From Usnea hakonensis (lineage: Eukaryota; Ascomycota; Lecanoromycetes; Lecanorales; Parmeliaceae), in the NCBI GenBank assembly GCA_013423325.1, contig BLJB01000287.1, positions 985 to 64,984 of the forward strand: 64,000 bases of DNA. Reading direction: 5' to 3'. Made by a program: the position numbers and the translations under genes. The notes beneath the pieces are model-generated. The model saw nothing but the letters and a program-made list of their open reading frames with translations. It had not been told where the DNA came from and ran no database searches. Each line of letters opens with the position of its first letter. Positions within the stretch are counted from its first letter, which is position 1. Positions 24,045 through 34,855 of this stretch are shown piece after piece.

Positions 24045-24480
24045 TACGCTATTTGGCTGAGCCCATTAGCAAATGTCAGTCCAAGGAGTCCAGGAGTTCC
24101 AAGTAATATTACGCTATTTAGCTGAGCCCATTAGCAAATATTAGTCCAAGGAGTCGTCCAGGAGTTCCAAGTAACATTACGCTGTTTGGCTAAACCTATT
24201 AGTAAATATTAGTCCAAGGAGTCGTCTAGGAGTTCTAAGTAATATTACGCTATTTGGCTAAGCCTATTAGCAAATATTAGTCTAAGGAGTCGTCTAGGAG
24301 TTCCAAGTGACATTACGCTGTTTGGCCGAGCCCATTAGCAGGTATCAGTCTAAGGAGGTCCAGGAGTTCCAAGTGACATGACGCTGTTTGGCTGAGCCCA
24401 TTAGCAAGTATCAGTCTAAGGAGGTCCAGGAGTTCCAAGTGACATGACGCTGTTTGGCTGAGCCCATTAGCGATTTAGAA
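24045..24480. repeat. Tandem satellite, 65-68 bp period
   Basis: Successive starts of the motif (T/G)ACGCT at 24045, 24110, 24178, 24246, 24314, 24380 and 24446 give periods of 65, 68, 68, 68, 66 and 66 bp. Each unit contains CTGTTTGGCTGAGCCCATTA and AAGGAGT followed by CCAGGAGTTCC. The central units carry many C-to-T changes (CCCATTAGC to CCTATTAGT, CAGTCC to TAGTCC). No open frame is conserved. Diverged half-units flank the array on both sides. Confidence 0.85.
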
Positions 24481-25489
24481 AACAATGACAATACGATACT
24501 GCGCTGTTTGGGTGAGCCTATCGGTAACTGTAGGAAGAAGAATGACCTTTCGGTGCCCTGGCCAGACGCACGGAGGTATCAGAGTCAGCAGTATTTGAAG
24601 CTAATATTGACAAATATAGATAAGCAAATACCTAGGGGGGTTTGGAGGAACGACAGTGGGATATAGTTTATAAATGTAAGAACTAAATAAACTGTATGGA
24701 AGAATACACGGTAAGATCTACCTGATTTAATGCCGCTGACGTGCTGACTTGGCTGACCTAGGACGTGGTTGCAACCTGCGAGTCCTGCGAGTCGTTGAAT
24801 CTAACATTCATTTCAGTGGTGACTAGATCGACACACTATATTGTCTGACATCGGAAATCAGTTCAATCAATCGTGTTCGTCGTGTGCGCGACGTGCGCGA
24901 CTAGCCGGTATTGAAGAGAATGAAGAGATCGAAGAGAAAGGAAAATAAGAGGGTATATCGAGTGGGGTGGACGTAGGGGACTGGGGAGTAGCGAATGCCT
25001 ATTATCACGGAACAGCAATGAGTATAGTAGCCATGAATGCGGGCACTCGGAGCACCGGACAGACATTGACAACACGAGATGTCGCCTCTCACCAAGCTCA
25101 CCAAACTCACCAAGACTCCTCCTCGCAAAGCTCGAGAAGGCGGGAGACAGCAAATCTTTGCCATATTGAATGATTTCAGAGGATCAGATTTTGTTGTTGC
25201 TGACTAGGGACTATAGGCTTACCGCGCTCCGGCTGCTAGAGTACCGGCATTTCGGAGATACTTTAGTGGGACTATCCGCATATTGCACATCCTGGGGTAT
25301 TGGGGTAGAAAACAACACCATAATCGAGAAAAGGTGGAAAACTTAGGGGGATGGAGAACAAACATCCATATTGAGAGAACTTGGATTACAAGGTTAGAAT
25401 TAGAGACGACGGAAAGGCATACATTGAAAGAGCTTGGGATATACCTTTGAGATCGAACTCGAACAGACACTTTCTCCGCCTTCTCCCTC
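24481..25489. other. Gene-poor spacer
   Basis: About 1 kb between two repeat arrays with only short, unsupported frames on both strands. No RNA gene is seen. Confidence 0.45.
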
Positions 25490-26130
25490 CTCCCTTCTCC
25501 TTCCATCTTTCTCCCTCCCTCTTTTCGCCTTCCTCCTCCTCCTCGTCCTCCTCCCGGCCTAGCAAATATCTATTACCTCCTATCCGGCCTCATATACTCC
25601 GATGACTCCGATACTCCGATGCTGATGATTTGGAAAATCGAAAGAGCTTGGCTATAATCGAGATGGTTTGATAGTTTGGTGTTTGAGAAATGATGAAAAA
25701 AATCAAAAGAGCTTGGCTACATACGAGATTTCCCTTCTCCTTCCGTCTTTCTCCCTCCCTCTTTTCGCCTTCCTCCTCCTCCTCGTCCTCCTCCCGGCCT
25801 AGCAAATATCTATTACCTCCTATCCGGCCTTATATACTCCGATGACTCCGATACTCCGATGCTGATGATTTGGAAAATCGAAAGAGCTTGGCTATAATCG
25901 AGATAGTTTAATAGTTTGGTGTTTGAGAAATGATGAAAAAAATCAAAAGAGCTTAGCTATATACGAGATTTCCCTTCTCCTTCCGTCTTTCTCCCTCCCT
26001 CTTTTCGCCTTCCTCTTCCTCCTCCTCGTCCTCCTCCCGGCCTAGCAAACATCTATTACCTCCTATCCGGCCTCACATACTCCGATGCTGATAACTTGGA
26101 AATTTGAAAGAGCTTGGCTACAATCGAGAT
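25490..26130. repeat. Three tandem 240-bp repeat units
   Basis: The block starting CCCTTCTCCTTCC recurs at about 25493, 25733 and 25973, an exact 240-bp period. Each unit contains a pyrimidine-rich tract (CTTCCTCCTCCTCC), the words CGGCCTAGCAAA and ATTACCTCCTATCC, and an ACTCCGATG cluster followed by AGAGCTTGGCT. Units one and two are nearly identical; the third is shortened and diverges after about 26080. It is non-coding. Confidence 0.85.
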
Positions 26131-27040
26131 AGTTTGGTGTCTGAGAATCAAAGGACCGGCCACGATGGATCGAATACCTTCGGTGGACTTAGTGAAGGGT
26201 CTAAGTTCAACGACATCCACAGTTGCCTCAGCGCTTAGTGCGATGACTATCAACTAGGCAATAGGGTGACGACCGCGGCGATGATCGTTTGATGGAACCA
26301 CGGCATGCATATATATATATGCACAGCACAGCACCAAGCTTGACTTGTCTCTCTCTCTCTCTCTTATCAACCATTGACCTCCTTAAAGAGCTTTCTGCAA
26401 TGCCAGAGATACAGCCGTCGTAACCACTGGTGGTTACTAAAAAAAGCAGAGGCTTTCAGAGTCATTAAAAAGCAAGGACAACATCATCGTCAGCTTAGAA
26501 GGGTCAGAATATTGCTGAGCTCCAAGTCACCACCTGTTCAGGTTCCGGTTCAACTAATACGAAATCCTCGATCAATATACCAATAGAGCCAATACGGTAT
26601 CAGGAAGATCAGGAAGATCAGGGAGATCAGGGAGTAAAGATCTCGAGCACCATGGTGACCAGGATCACAATGAGTTTACCGACACCGACGACGGATTCTA
26701 CGCTCTTTTCGGCAAGGGAAGCTAGGGAAACTGGGGAAGATGGTTAGCAGACGGAATAGACGGAATGATAGCGGTGTGAGTGCATCCAACGGTCTGTTCC
26801 TACCTAAAATACTAAATATATCATAGCAGACCCACAGACCCACGTGTAATCGTTTTCCATCTGTGTAAAGTCGAGAACGCAATTAAATTAAAGCAGCGTC
26901 TTCGCAAACTTCGCAAGACGAGGAATAAGAATGAGAAGGGTGAGAGTATTGCAATAATCATCCTTCCTTATTATCCGTAGGTAGAATGGTTCTCTCGGTC
27001 CATGACGGATAGCTGACCTATTTACAGATCTACTGTTGTT
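26131..27040. other. Gene-poor spacer
   Basis: No gene is recognised. There is a short (AT)n-(GCACA)n tract near 26308-26335 and a (CT)n run near 26348-26365. The right end borders the copied aminopeptidase fragment. Confidence 0.45.
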
Positions 27041-27149
27041 AACCTGTCTTTGGCTTCCTCGATGGTGGATCCTTTGCCGAACCAGATGACACCTTGCGTG
27101 GTCATTGGGGCGATATACAAGGTGGAAAGGCCTTGCTCGATGTCGTATG
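27041..27149 (-). pseudogene. Copied 109-bp fragment of the X-Pro aminopeptidase gene
   Basis: These 109 bases match 29324-29432 with about seven mismatches and no gaps. On the minus strand both encode the APITTQGVIWFGKGSTIEE region of the aminopeptidase and stop at the same intron donor. The copy is directly fused to the truncated methyltransferase at 27150, so the joined frame is meaningless. It is a local duplication from about 2.2 kb away. Confidence 0.85.
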
Positions 27150-27586
27150 GTCAAGGAGTGTTTGAGGTGGCGACGAGTTTCCAAGACGAGCGAGCACAGC
27201 CGGGTAGAGAGGGTGGAGAGAGATTGAGAGGTCAAGGAAGCGGAACCGGCCAACGCAGGGATATGGGTGGATTTTCCAGGCTCTTTCGCGCTGAAGAGGC
27301 ACGAAGAAAAGGGAATCGTTAGTGATGGTGGCATAGGACCAGAGAAGAAGACTTCGAGGGGAGGGATAAGAGGGATGAGAGGCAAGCAAGAGAAGTAAAG
27401 AAACATTGCTGGCAAACATACCACGGCGTGTATGTGGGCAACCACCTGGTCTGGGGGGACCTTACTGTACTCCTCTAAGAGCTTCCGCGCAGGGGTGATA
27501 TCCTCCTCAATGTCTTTAATGTAGCGGGGCATCTTGTCGCGCGGATCATCTTTGACTTCTGTTTCGTTGTTCCCTGGAGTTGCCAT
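27150..27586 (-). pseudogene. 5' fragment of a SAM methyltransferase of the AusD/AndD type
   Basis: Exon one is 27586..27422 (MATPGNNETEVKDDPRDKM, ending PPDQVVAHIHAV). Exon two is 27290..27150 (RERAWKIHPYPCVGRFRFLD, then SISLHPLYPAVLARL). The donor GTATGT and the acceptor CAG give an in-frame join. This is the characteristic N-terminal region of fungal methyltransferases seen in meroterpenoid and related clusters, which normally continues straight into the SAM-binding DxGCCFGQD motif. Here it stops at TLLD, just before that motif, and is replaced by a piece of aminopeptidase gene. Without the SAM site it cannot be active. Confidence 0.72.
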
Positions 27587-27946
27587 TATTGATCTTGGGG
27601 AGCAAACAACGTATGTTAGATGATCAGGCAACAAGCAGAGAGGAAGCCTGCTTAGGAAGAGAGGACTTCATCCTTTAAAAGTGCAGTGGATGAATGAGTC
27701 CGCAGTATTTGCTAAGTCCGTCATTCATTCGGAGTTAATTTCGGGTCTAAATCTGATTTCCGAGGCGCGCGGCCGCTCAAGCCTTTTTGTAATCATAACA
27801 GAGATGTAAGTGAGGTACTACAGCGGGTGCCATCAGCCATGCCACACTCATTCTCCTTTCTGCCTAGTGAAGAATAAAGGGGACGAAAACATCCTTGCCA
27901 GTTGTCAGACCAGCGACTCAGCATTTCTAGATAGCAACTGCTTTAT
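27587..27946. other. Spacer between methyltransferase relic and aminopeptidase
   Basis: About 360 bp without a gene. It should include the former promoter of the methyltransferase relic and the 3' region of the aminopeptidase. Confidence 0.45.
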
Positions 27947-29771
27947 CTAAAAATCGCATTCGACTCCGTGGGGACATTCTGCTCCATCTCGAATGATGTC
28001 CAGCATCTCTTTACCTTTTGGCGTCTGCGTCAGATTCTCATAGCCGTTCTTGGTAATCAGTACGTCGTCTTCTATTCTGACTCCTCCAACATGCATATAC
28101 CGTTCCAGTACCTTTTCGTCAATACATCTAGAGATATCTAGGTCGGGTAGGTAGATCGTTTCCAGGGCGTAGCGCGAGAAATCTGCAATCCCAGATTAGC
28201 ATCTTGTCGTTCTTTCATCGTCTTAAACATACAGATTCCCGGCTCTACTGTAATGACCATTCCCGGCTCTAGGAGTGCTACGTCTGACGTGCGTTTATTC
28301 AAAAAAGATTTCGCTCGCCTCAACAGGCCCTTCCCGCTGTATTCAGCCATCGGACTTTGATTGCCTCCACACGGACTCAAGATCGGTCTTTTGCTAACAT
28401 CGTGAACGTCAAGCCCCATATGGTGGCCTAAACCGTGTGGGAAAAAAACCCTGCTGAGCCCAGACCTCAGTAATTCCTCGATGGGAGCTTTCTTCAGTAT
28501 CCCTAGTCGCATGAGGCCTTCTATCGCTATCTTATCTGCTAGATAAGATGCATCCAGGTATCGAACTCCGGGCCCTAGCATCGCAATGCATCTTTCTTGC
28601 ATCTCCTCTACAATAGCATAGATCTCGGCGATCTCCATACTGGGCCACCCACTTGCTACAAGCGGGAAGGTGCGGCTGAATGAAGGCGGGATCAGCATCG
28701 ACTGTCAAACGGAAAAAGTCGAATCTTGATTACGTCTCGGTACCGAAGATTGAGTTGGAATGACAAAATCCTGAAAACGATGATACGTACGTTATATCGC
28801 TCGCATAACATTTCCATTCGCATCCTGCATCGAGACATAGCAGACTTTTGCCCTTGAGACTGTCATTGTTATTTGTATAGTGCAGGATGGAAGCATTTGT
28901 TCCCGAGGCAACAATGGGTGGATAGGCTTGCCAATCTGCCCCCTGGGCTATACATACATTCAAAAATAGACCGTGGGCTTCTTCCTCGGACTTCATAGAC
29001 GTAATATGGTGCATGACGGTCCGATGAGCCAATGATGACACATTTATTGCTCGACGTATGAGCCCAATCTCGTCATGATCTTTGATTACACGAGAAGCAT
29101 CAAGTGCAGGCTGCAGTGACTTCACGTCATAATTTGGCTTCAAGCAACCTGGGATTCCTTCCATGGTCTGGCTCTCCCGAAGCACATAGATCTTCTTTTG
29201 ACTATTTGCGAGAAGCCAACGCTCAATATCAGTAGGCATAGAAGTCGAACATCGAACGATGTCGAAATCATATCTAGTTCAGACAAGATTAGGCGCTTGG
29301 AGGGATGGGTATTACAGCCAACCAACCTGTCTTCGGCTTCCTCGATGGTGGATCCTTTGCCGAACCAGATGACACCTTGCGTGGTGATTGGGGCGATATA
29401 CAAGGTCGAAAAGGCTTGCTCGATGTCATATGTCATGTAGCAATCAGGCTCATTGACCCCACTCAGATAAAAAAAATATCTTGTTCTTGTCAACAGACCA
29501 TCTGAACGATACAACTAAGACTCATGAATGTTGGCGCTTACCGCCTCTGGCGAAATGGATAATTCATATCGCTATCTTCGATGTAAAGTTTGTGTTGACC
29601 TGAGGATGCATGGGAGATTCAATGCCTTAATTCGGACGGCACTGAGGGACGGGCTTTACCTGGGAGGTAGATGAGACTGTTGCAGAGACAGATTCAGCGC
29701 TGCTTCATCAGAACACCAATCTGTGACCGAAAATGACCCGGGGGAGCAGTAGCGTTGAAGGCGAAGCTCAT
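27947..29771 (-). CDS. Xaa-Pro aminopeptidase / prolidase (M24B), N-terminus uncertain
   Basis: Exons from the 3' end are 27947..28182, 28233..28675, 28791..29273, 29327..29479, 29543..29599 and 29660 upward. The protein has the aminopeptidase-P N-domain (FRQRRYFFYLSGVNEPDC) and a pita-bread metal site: two aspartates in DAGCEWKCYASDIT, His in FPHGLGHHMG, Glu in ITVEPGI and Glu in GGVRIEDDV. It would release N-terminal residues preceding proline, using two Mn-type ions. The C-terminus (PHGVECDF) is intact. The start is unclear: the frame giving LIYLPGQHKLYIEDSD runs back to an ATG at 29771 but contains TGA at 29694-29696, while another frame upstream (DSRRVAIDALRIV) resembles the usual N-terminus but is out of phase. 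Either an intron is missed or the 5' end carries a lesion. Confidence 0.82.
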
Positions 29772-29841
29772 GTACTATCCTTAGAGCGTCTATTGCGACT
29801 CGGCGTGAATCAAAGGTCAAGGGAAAACCGATACAAGAAGA

Positions 29842-29849
29842 CTTTTATA
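29842..29849 (-). promoter_or_regulatory. TATA-like box upstream of the aminopeptidase
   Basis: TATAAAAG on the minus strand lies about 70 bp before the candidate ATG at 29771, inside the roughly 460-bp divergent region shared with the Ssh4-like gene. Function is inferred only from sequence and position. Confidence 0.4.
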
Positions 29850-30233
29850 CCCTTCTGATATTCCTAGGTGATGGGCAGTATTCTGAGCATGAAGTTTCGC
29901 TTCGTTCGCGTTAATACGTGCTTATTCGCAGATCGATCATGGCCAGCTTGCCTGGATATTTGGCTAGTCCTCCACCGGAAATATCGAAATTGAGGCCCTT
30001 GTGTGACATATTTGCTACTGCCTGTTGTTTCTGATGCAATCGAACGGGTTCTTTTGCGAAGGGTACTCGTACACTTGCACACGACCTCGGCGACGAGGCG
30101 ACGGGAGAGCGGAGGGGTTTTTTTACGGTCGACCAAAAGGTCCAAACTTCCCGCTTCGAAAGTATCCCTCTCTACAAAGCATATAGCACATCTTGTCTTG
30201 CTCGTCCTCGTGACTCTGTAGCATGGGAAAGGG

Positions 30234-31860
30234 ATGATGGAGGAAGACATCGCATCCTCTCCTACCCTTGTTCCAACCTCATACATCCAGTTTACTCCCT
30301 CACTCACAGATCATACTCGTACGACTCAGTGGCGTGAAACGCCGCATGATACCACAAACATCGTCATAAACATCAATAGCAATGATGGCTCGACAGGTAA
30401 GGGCATCCTCATTGGTATGCTCTCCGCCTTCGGCTCAGCCGCCTTTGTTGTCCTCGTCTTCGCCATCTTCTACTTCTTCAGATACACCAACCGAGGACGG
30501 ATCTTCTTGGATCGCATAGGAAGACCCGGTGAATATGACGATGAGCAGGCGCTGGCGAGGGAGGAGGCTGATGCCTTGGAGGGCATGGATGATCTGCAAC
30601 GAGTGGAGTATCTCCGGGCAAAAGGTGTGCTGTGGCCCGTCATGCCGTCGTCGGTCTGCATTAGCTGACGCCCCTGTCATAGCGTTCATCCAAGCCAATC
30701 CGCCCGAGACTCTGCCCACAGACATTTCGCTTTCACAATTCCTAGCGATTCAGGAGAAGGGCGTATCCGCGTGGGAGTTTGAGCCCGAACTCGAGATCGC
30801 CAATTGCTTTGTCGAAGGGCGAACAGAGATTGAATTCTTTGATTCTGAATGCAGTGTCCAAAGTAATCTACCCATACCGAAACAAAATGAGGTCTATTAC
30901 TGGGAAGCGAAGATTTACGACAAGCCCGAATCCTCTCTGATCAGTATTGGTGTATCGACCAAGCCATATCCTCTTTTCCGACTCCCAGGTACGTCTGTTT
31001 AAATGCATTGAATCGGAAACATTACACTAAATAATTAAGGCTGGCACAAATCCTCCATAGCCTATACATCGGCCGGACAACGGCGCTACAACCAACCCTT
31101 CACACCTACGAATTATGGGCCTGAATTCGTTCAAGGCGATGTCATAGGTGTCGGCTACAGACCTCGAACGGGTAGCGTCTTTTTCACACGGAACGGCAAG
31201 AAGCTAGACGATGTTGCTCATGGGTTGAAAACGCAAAATTTTTTCCCAACAGTTGGCGCAAATGGTCCTTGTACAGTGCATGTCAATTTTGGTCAAAGCG
31301 GGTTTGTCTTTATCGAAGCAAACGTGAAGAAATGGGGCCTAGCACCGATGACAGGTAGCCTCGCGCCGCCGCCACCGTACGGTAGCGAGCAAGGCAGTAT
31401 TTTGCTGGAAGCTGGAAGAGACGGCGCGAGACAGAACCAGTCAAACTATGGGCATGGAAGACCTCGGAGTGGAAATATAAGGACGGCTCCCCCCATGAGT
31501 CCCGGGCCACAGCGGTCGCCAACGGAGATCTCCCTTGCGCAACTGGATCATATTCCCTCGAACGAGGATGTGGGAGAGGGCACCAGTAGAAGCGCTGGGC
31601 GAGCGCATGGAGCATTTGACCAGCGAGTTACTGCCCATGACCCGCATGACTTCTCGGCGCCCCCACCCGAGTACACGAGTCCGGAGGGGTCCCTTGAAAA
31701 CAGTCGAAGAAGTAGCGGAGACAGCGGAAATGATGGCGACCAGATTCCACTCCTACGATCTGAATCACCGAGGCCACCGATACCTAGCTATGATGCGGCC
31801 GTGGCGGATGGTCCCCTGGCGAGGCATGGATATGATACCCACAATAGAGTACAACAATGA
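30234..31860 (+). CDS. ssh4: Ssh4-like SPRY-domain transmembrane adaptor (Rsp5 adaptor)
   Basis: Exons are 30234..30624, 30683..30988 and 31040..31860, 505 residues. A single membrane span (about residues 57-82, GILIGMLSAFGSAAF onward) is followed by a B30.2/SPRY domain: ISLSQFLAIQEKGVSAWEFE, then ANCFVEGRTEIEFF, VYYWEAKIYDKPE and GVGYRPRTGSVFFTRNG. The C-terminal third is disordered and carries a PPxY-type motif (APPPEYTSP) plus an APPPPYGSE motif, suitable for binding WW domains of the Rsp5/NEDD4 ligase. In yeast Ssh4 and Ear1 recruit Rsp5 to cargo at endosomes and vacuole; this role is inferred by family. The gene is divergent from the aminopeptidase. All splice junctions restore the frame. 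Confidence 0.88.
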
Positions 31861-32281
31861 ATTTACGCCTTCTGCCTCATTTATTCCGCAAGTCCATGAG
31901 AAATACGCCTTGATCGAAGGAGCATTGAGAGGTCATCTTTGGTGTGTAAGCGTTGTAAGGGCGTCGTGGGTTGCGGTCGTCAACATGAAATTGGGAAGCA
32001 CTGCAAAGAATTTCCTTGGAATGACCTGGAAGAGCTCATTGTCGAGCAACGCTCTAGTTTAGCTGTATGATATCTCGTTATGAATGACCTACCCTCGACG
32101 CTTCGTCAATTTGTACACTATTCACGGACAGCACTTCTTCCTTTGCTATATGTGACTTGGTATCTCGCTCGATAGTTCCGTATGTGATATACAGCAGGTT
32201 TCCCATGCGAAAGTCTCAACCACTTTCAATGCAAATATACCAAAAGAAAGCCCAAAAGCTGCTGACAGATCACGGGAAGCA

Positions 32282-34280
32282 TCAAAGCCAAATTGAAGCA
32301 CCTGCCTTGGATATGGAAAAGGTGCACCCCAGCTGCTCTATTCTCTCTGCTTGCTCTAGCTGTGCCAAAATCGTCTGACCCGGCTCTGGACTATCCTTTA
32401 AAGTTTCCTTTACATGTATGATAATCACCTGGAGACCCTCGAGAGGTCGATAGTCCCAGGATCCCCTCACGTTGCCAAAGCCTGAGGCGTTTTCACGTAT
32501 TGATTCCGGGACCTTGACTTTGGACTCTTTGGCTGAACGAGCGGCCTCACGAGATACCGAATCTTCAGATACAAGCGAAGCAGGAGTGGCAGGACTGACG
32601 GTCTGCCTTCTCGTCTTTCGCCGGCTTTGACTTGAGGATCGACCTGTCCGACTACGTGTCTCGAGGCCCTCACACACTTTAGAGCCATCGCTCAAGCGCT
32701 TCCGTTTCCGCCGCGACGACTCTTGCTCCACGGGTCTCTGAGCCTCAACCTTTTCCGCAAGAACTTTGAGCTCGGCGATAAGATGACGAGGAGCGAGGTG
32801 ACCGAACAAGGTCTCATCAGATTGGGAATCGTCATAGGAGCATTCAATCAAGATCCCGGTTAGAACGCCAGTGGTGAATTTTGAAGCAGCATCACTCCAC
32901 ACCTGACTGTTCCTCGGAGACAAAGATAGCGAGTCGGGCTCCACATCGCCAAAGATCAGAACTTCAAACCCGGTGTGATCGTCTCGTAAAAAGAAAGCAG
33001 AACTATCGACTGCCCGCATCATATCCGACGGGTGACCATAGCTCTGGCCATGTTGAAGATTATTTGGCGTCACGGCATGCTGTGAAGCTCGTCGGGACAT
33101 GGCTTCATTGAAAGTTTCCTGCGTACTACCGCTGCCGTTGCCGTGACTATGGTGCTTGCGCATGCATTGGCCATGACTTATGCTCCAGCATTTGGCCGCC
33201 AACCCATCGCACACCTCTATGTAGCCCCTGCTTTCCCCATCACCAAACTGGATGTTACCTCCCTCGACAAGGCGCATGTAGCTCACAAAGCCAACTCCAC
33301 CATCTTCGTCCGACATATTAGGCCAGATGACGTCATTGAATATGTGGTTCTTGATGGCATCAATGGTCGGGGGCAGAGCTGCTATGCGCTTAGGGCGAGA
33401 AGTCTGTTGAAATGACGCGGTATTGATCGCAAAGCCTGATATGTGGTCTAGATGAGGATGTGTGATGAGATAGGTAGAGATCAGATTCCGCATAAAGTAG
33501 GCTGCGTTCCCTTTGATCGACTCAAATGGGACTTCCAAGTCGGCAAACGGACCAGTAGTGATCAATCGCGGCGACTGATGGACGGTATCTGCATGTTGTA
33601 ATGGCGCGGCTTGTCCATGACCATTGTGCTCAGCCAGGGAGGTTGACCGTCGCGCGATAGTCACACCACGCTGGAGAGAACTGCTTCTTCTATTTGCATG
33701 GTTGCTAGGGATTGAGACAGATGATTCGAAGGATGAAGCGACTGGGATGGATTCTGGCCAATTTTCCTGGAAGATTCTGATAATGGCGGCAAGGTGAGTG
33801 CCAGCATCAACGGCGAGAACAGAGCCTTTAGCCCAATTCGTAGCTGTTGACCTCACCAAGATACCAGTAACGTTATCTTCGTTGGGACCACCTCCGGCAC
33901 CCTAGACAGACAGACACGGTCAGCTTCTATTAAAAAAATGCAAGACACAGCAGCCAGGATTTTGGTATGGGGGACAACCTAAGGTAACCATATGTAATCA
34001 ATAAACAAAAGTCCAAACTAGGACAGTGCTAAGGGGAGACTGCAGGAATGGTGCCGAGACATTTGTCAAAAATGGGAAAGATAATCGAATATACGTAATT
34101 GTACGATCTTACCAAGACTATGATTTGAAATGCTGGTGACTTAGATTCTGATTCTTGAGCCCCAGCATTTGCCGAATCTAGACCATTGACTCGCATCGAC
34201 CTTTTCTCCCCTTTTGATGAAGCCTGGTAGGTAAGCCTATTCCGTGCAGTATCCTTGGTTTGCCGACGGTGACCATACAA
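32282..34280 (-). CDS. PDE1: Low-affinity (class II) 3',5'-cyclic-AMP phosphodiesterase
   Basis: Exons are 34280..34113 and 33901..32282, about 595 residues; a start at 34196 (MRVNGLDSAN) would give 567 and fits the family better. Across the intron the protein reads AFQIIVLGAGGGPNEDNVTG, typical of the class II family. The metal site THPHLDHISG is present, followed by KNHIFNDVIWPN, AFFLRDD, EVLIFGDVEPDS and ILIECSYDDSQ. The enzyme hydrolyses cAMP and so restrains protein kinase A signalling. Low-complexity insertions (Ser/His-rich and a basic RKRKR stretch) separate the conserved blocks. The first intron is long for this window (211 nt) with GTAAGA donor and TAG acceptor. The gene lies tandem with the Sac phosphatase. 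Confidence 0.88.
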
Positions 34281-34855
34281 GATGATTGCAGTTACTCGTC
34301 AACTATTTCCACAAGCCAGCCGCGCTCGGTAAGGTCGACGTAAATGTTGTCAGCGATTCTGGTACCGTCTTCGGCTTGTGGAAGGGTCGTTATGCAAGTG
34401 CCCGGTAAGACGACAAGGGACAAGCGTGGAATCTGCAACGGCTGGATGCGCTGGCTCTCGATGTCTCCCTTTTATTTGCATTACCGAGTTGGCGTGGGAA
34501 AGGGCATAATGAGAAGGCGATGGTGCAAAATCAAGTCATAGCTGGCATGGATCGCGAGAACAATGCTATTGTAAGGGAACAATGATAATTATGGAGCACA
34601 AAGGACAAGAAGAGGACGCAAGACTAAGAGAAGCCTTACCTTGTATGGATTAGCTTCAATGTGACTCCATGCGCTTCCGAGGTTCACTATGGAATGAGCA
34701 TCTCTAAGTACCTTAGGCATGACCTACTTAAGTGACGGATTTCTTATCTTATTGTACATGTAACTCGCATTGTCACAAGTCTTCATAATTAACGCATTCA
34801 TTTATAGCCATGAGTACCTTGGATCTTCATTTTTACAGGGTGCAAGGTCCCAAAT
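34281..34855. other. Spacer between phosphodiesterase and Sac phosphatase
   Basis: About 575 bp without a gene. It contains one AGTACCTTAGGC word (near 34707) of the dispersed CCTAAGGTA family and presumably the phosphodiesterase promoter. Confidence 0.45.

Noticed and set aside
24045..24480. CRISPR-like array
   Set aside because: There are no unique spacers; whole 65-68 bp units repeat head to tail, and the DNA is eukaryotic.
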